Origin: Flavobacteriales bacterium UBA1959 | GTDB taxonomy: Bacteria; Bacteroidota; Bacteroidia; Flavobacteriales_D; Sanyastnellaceae | Reading direction: 5' to 3' | Length of the DNA: 7,948 bases | Assembly: GCA_002336085.1 (NCBI GenBank) | Contig: DDEH01000020.1 | Span: 10,081 to 18,028, forward strand | Program-made: the position numbers and the translations under genes | The notes under the pieces: generated by a model | What the model saw: only the letters and a program-made list of their open reading frames with translations | What the model was told of the DNA's origin: nothing | The model's database searches: none | Part shown: one piece after another, positions 5,909 to 7,948 of the stretch | How positions within the stretch are numbered: position 1 is the first letter of the stretch | Layout of the letters: the number at the start of each line of letters is the position of its first letter

Positions 5909-7087
5909 TCACACAAACGCATTCAAACCCGTAACATCCAACCCTGTAATCAGCAGGTGGATGTCATGCGTGCCCTCGTAGGTGACCACCGACTCCAAAT
6001 TCATCATGTGCCGCATGATGGGATACTCACCGGTAATGCCCATTCCTCCAAGCATTTGACGCGCGTCGCGGGCAACGGTCAATGCCATATCAACGTTATT
6101 GCGCTTGGCCATTGAAATCTGTGGCGAGGTCGCGCGGCCTTCGTCGCGCAATTGCCCCAATCGGTGCGTCAACAACTGGGCTTTTGTGATTTCAGTAATC
6201 ATCTCAGCCAGTTTCTTCTGCTGCAACTGGAATTGACCAATTGGACGGTCAAATTGGATGCGTTCTTGGGAATAACGCAAGGCTGTATCATAGCAATCGA
6301 GCGCGGCTCCTATCGCTCCCCAAGCAATGCCATAACGCGCAGAATCAAGGCAACTCAATGGCGCCCCTAATCCATCGCGCCCCGGAAGAATATTGGTCTT
6401 TGGCACACGAACGTTGTCAAAAATTAATTCTCCCGTATCAGAAGCTCGAAGGCTCCACTTACCATGCATGGTAGGCGTGCTGAATCCTTCCATGCCCCGC
6501 TCGACAATAATGCCCTTGATCCGTCCCTCTTCATTTTTCGCCCACACCACAGCTACTTGAGCAAATGGCGCATTGGAAATCCACATCTTCGCTCCATTCA
6601 AAATAACATCGTCACCATCTTCCTTGAAGTTAGTCGTCATGCCGCCAGGGTTGGAACCGTGGTCTGGCTCAGTGAGGCCAAAACATCCCATCATTTCACC
6701 CGTAGCAAGCTTCGGAAGAAACTTTTGCTTTTGCTCCTCAGACCCGAATTTCCAAATAGGATACATGACCAAGCTACTTTGTACCGATGCCGTAGACCGC
6801 AATCCACTATCGCACCGCTCCAATTCCTGCATGATCAACCCATAACTGATTTGATCCAGGCCAGGGCCTCCATAGGCTTCGGGGATGTATGGTCCAAAAG
6901 CCCCTATCTCACCCAATCCAGGGAGCAGGTGACGTGGAAACACACATTTCTCGGCCGCATCCTCTATGATGGGGCTCACTTCTTTCTTCACCCACTCTCG
7001 GGCAGTTTCTCGAATGAGTTTGTGCTCATCTGTGAGCAAGTCATCCAAAAGGTAATAGTCGTGGCCTTGGTACAAATCCGTGCGCAT
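5909..7087 (-). CDS. gcdH: Glutaryl-CoA dehydrogenase-type acyl-CoA dehydrogenase
   Basis: This 392-residue FAD enzyme most resembles glutaryl-CoA dehydrogenase, which oxidises and decarboxylates glutaryl-CoA to crotonyl-CoA in lysine and tryptophan breakdown. Electrons pass to electron-transfer flavoprotein. Visible family blocks are ELERCDSGLRSTASVQSSLV (88-107), which includes the Arg at 97 equivalent to the substrate-carboxylate-binding Arg of human GCDH; GCFGLTEPDHGSNPGGM (134-150, flavin-binding); KMWISNAP (167-174); SLRASDTGEL; ERIQFDRPIGQFQLQQ (275-290); and QMLGGMGITGEYPIMRH (344-360). The catalytic base is Glu371 within TYEGTHDIH, the GCDH-specific version of this site. The ATG at 7087 gives a full-length protein (family about 390 aa mature). 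It is transcribed from its own promoter box 28 bp upstream and is not flanked by other lysine-degradation genes here, so the exact substrate is inferred from residues only. Confidence 0.9.
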   Translation of the reverse strand: MRTDLYQGHDYYLLDDLLTDEHKLIRETAREWVKKEVSPIIEDAAEKCVFPRHLLPGLGEIGAFGPYIPEAYGGPGLDQISYGLIMQELERCDSGLRSTASVQSSLVMYPIWKFGSEEQKQKFLPKLATGEMMGCFGLTEPDHGSNPGGMTTNFKEDGDDVILNGAKMWISNAPFAQVAVVWAKNEEGRIKGIIVERGMEGFSTPTMHGKWSLRASDTGELIFDNVRVPKTNILPGRDGLGAPLSCLDSARYGIAWGAIGAALDCYDTALRYSQERIQFDRPIGQFQLQQKKLAEMITEITKAQLLTHRLGQLRDEGRATSPQISMAKRNNVDMALTVARDARQMLGGMGITGEYPIMRHMMNLESVVTYEGTHDIHLLITGLDVTGLNAFV

Positions 7088-7114
7088 GATTCAATCGTTA
7101 TTGCGTTTGAGCTG

Positions 7115-7122
7115 CAAAGATA
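7115..7122 (-). promoter_or_regulatory. Bacteroidota -7 promoter box for gcdH
   Basis: The minus strand reads TATCTTTG, matching TAnnTTTG, and continues into CA exactly as at the rimP operon (shared decamer TATCTTTGCA). The box ends 27 bases before the gcdH ATG, so transcription would start near 7108-7111 with a leader of roughly 20 nt. It lies in the 73-bp gap after rnhA. No convincing -33 TTG is present at the usual spacing; a TTG at 7133-7135 is too close. Support comes from the exact match, its position and its repetition. Confidence 0.55.
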
Positions 7123-7160
7123 GGGCTCTCCGCAAGAAGAAATCCCCGAATCCTAGCGCT

Positions 7161-7625
7161 TCATGCGCCGTTCAGTGCTTCGTATGCCTCGTCTACTTCT
7201 AGAACGCCCGTTTGGTACGCCTGAACCGCAAGACGATCCACCAATTCATTGTTCGTGTTTCCCGCGTGTCCTTTCACCCAATGAAACTTCACCCGGTGCA
7301 TGCGAAACACCACGAGGAATCGCTTCCATAAATCGGAGTTCTTCTTTTCCTTGTAATTTTTCTTTTCCCAAGAAAAGACCCACCTCTTTTCAACAGCATC
7401 GACCACATACTTTGAATCCGAATAAACATCAACCTCAAAACCCGGACGCTTGAGAGCTTCCAACGCCACAATCACTGCCAATAACTCCATTCGATTATTT
7501 GTCGTACGGCGAAAACCACCACTCATTTCCTTGCTATGTTCTCCGGACATAAGCAAAGCTCCATATCCCCCTGGGCCTGGGTTACCGCTGGCACCTCCAT
7601 CCGTATAGACTATTACTTTGCTCAT
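7161..7625 (-). CDS. rnhA: Ribonuclease HI
   Basis: RNase HI cuts the RNA strand of RNA/DNA hybrids, removing R-loops and helping clear Okazaki primers. The 154-residue protein is family-sized and carries the complete metal-binding set: Asp9 in YTDGGASGNPGPGGYG, Glu47 in NNRMELLAV, Asp70 in YSDSKYVVDAV and Asp130 in NNELVDRLA. His120 sits in the flexible WVKGHAGN loop. The basic handle region involved in hybrid binding is visible at about 80-100 (KRWVFSWEKKNYKEKK). The start ATG at 7625 overlaps the purN stop in an ATGA, which suggests translational coupling and a shared transcript. The C-terminal tail (LEVDEAYEALNGA) is short, with no extra domain. Confidence 0.97.
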   Translation of the reverse strand: MSKVIVYTDGGASGNPGPGGYGALLMSGEHSKEMSGGFRRTTNNRMELLAVIVALEALKRPGFEVDVYSDSKYVVDAVEKRWVFSWEKKNYKEKKNSDLWKRFLVVFRMHRVKFHWVKGHAGNTNNELVDRLAVQAYQTGVLEVDEAYEALNGA

Positions 7626-7948
7626 GACTCTGCGAGTTTTGTTGCGGCATCTCGGATCAAAGCATGCGCCGTGTGTGCGTAATACCTATGTTCCAGCTTC
7701 GCGACGTTGGCTGCAATTTGCTCGGGACTATCCTCAGGGGTCACCTTACATACAGCTTGAAAAATTACATCTCCCTCATCGTATTCCAAATTGACCCAGT
7801 GAACTGTGATCCCAGTTTCATATTTCCCTGAAGCCTTCACCGCTGTATGAACATGCATGCCATACATACCCTTCCCCCCAAAATCAGGAAGCAGTGCCGG
7901 ATGAATGTTCATCATTCGCTTTCGAAAATGCGCGACCAAATCCGCAGG
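7622..7948 (-). CDS. purN: Phosphoribosylglycinamide formyltransferase PurN, C-terminal part (partial)
   Basis: PurN transfers a formyl group from 10-formyl-tetrahydrofolate to glycinamide ribonucleotide, the third step of purine synthesis. Only the last 108 residues are in the window; the frame stays open to base 7948, so the start lies beyond the right edge. The visible part holds the catalytic block RMMNIHPALLPDFGGKGMYG, with the Asn and His equivalent to E. coli Asn106 and His108, then HVHTAVKASGKYETGITVHW, and EYDEGDVIFQ with the Asp equivalent to Asp144. It ends with the usual C-terminal helices (PEQIAANVAKLEHRYY...). The stop codon overlaps the rnhA start by 4 bases. The missing N-terminal half would carry the GAR-phosphate-binding region. 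Identification is secure from the active-site residues. Confidence 0.95.
   Translation of the reverse strand, partial: PADLVAHFRKRMMNIHPALLPDFGGKGMYGMHVHTAVKASGKYETGITVHWVNLEYDEGDVIFQAVCKVTPEDSPEQIAANVAKLEHRYYAHTAHALIRDAATKLAES

Noticed and set aside
6464..7123. A 219-codon plus-strand open frame opposite gcdH.
   Set aside because: It is fully antisense to a well-conserved enzyme with intact catalytic residues, and its translation shows no family signature.

Overview
This window looks like a chromosomal core-genome segment from a member of the Bacteroidota, most likely an aquatic Flavobacteriales-type bacterium. Three observations support this. The NusA, RimP and IF-2 sequences are of the Bacteroidota type. 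There is a PorZ-like component of the type IX secretion system (T9SS), which is confined to this phylum. Two start regions carry the phylum's characteristic -7 promoter box, TAnnTTTG. The genus cannot be fixed by eye.

Layout, left to right. Bases 1-2227 hold the leftward operon rimP-nusA-infB (ribosome maturation, transcription elongation/termination, translation initiation). infB runs off the left edge. The operon appears to start near base 2335 and has a leader of about 100 nt. This leader contains a strong terminator-like hairpin (2283-2309, with a U-run) followed directly by a second hairpin (2263-2280), so attenuation is possible. Two rightward genes follow. The first is a small AlbA_2 (Schlafen-type) domain protein at 2430-3119. 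The second is a large secreted beta-propeller protein with a T9SS C-terminal domain, recognised as PorZ, at 3181-5691. A 217-bp convergent spacer (5692-5908) without a recognisable gene separates porZ from the leftward genes on the right. These are a glutaryl-CoA-dehydrogenase-type acyl-CoA dehydrogenase with its own promoter box (5909-7087), ribonuclease HI (7161-7625) and the C-terminal part of PurN (7622-7948, cut by the right edge). purN and rnhA overlap by 4 bases.

Functionally the window is mostly housekeeping: information processing on the left, cell-surface protein secretion in the middle, and amino-acid catabolism, RNA/DNA hybrid removal and purine synthesis on the right. I saw no tRNA, rRNA, CRISPR array, insertion sequence, prophage gene or sign of recent transfer. 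The least ordinary points are the double-hairpin leader of the nusA operon, the uncharacterised AlbA_2 gene directly upstream of porZ, and an unexplained inverted repeat in the convergent spacer. I found no strong evidence for an undescribed multi-gene system.
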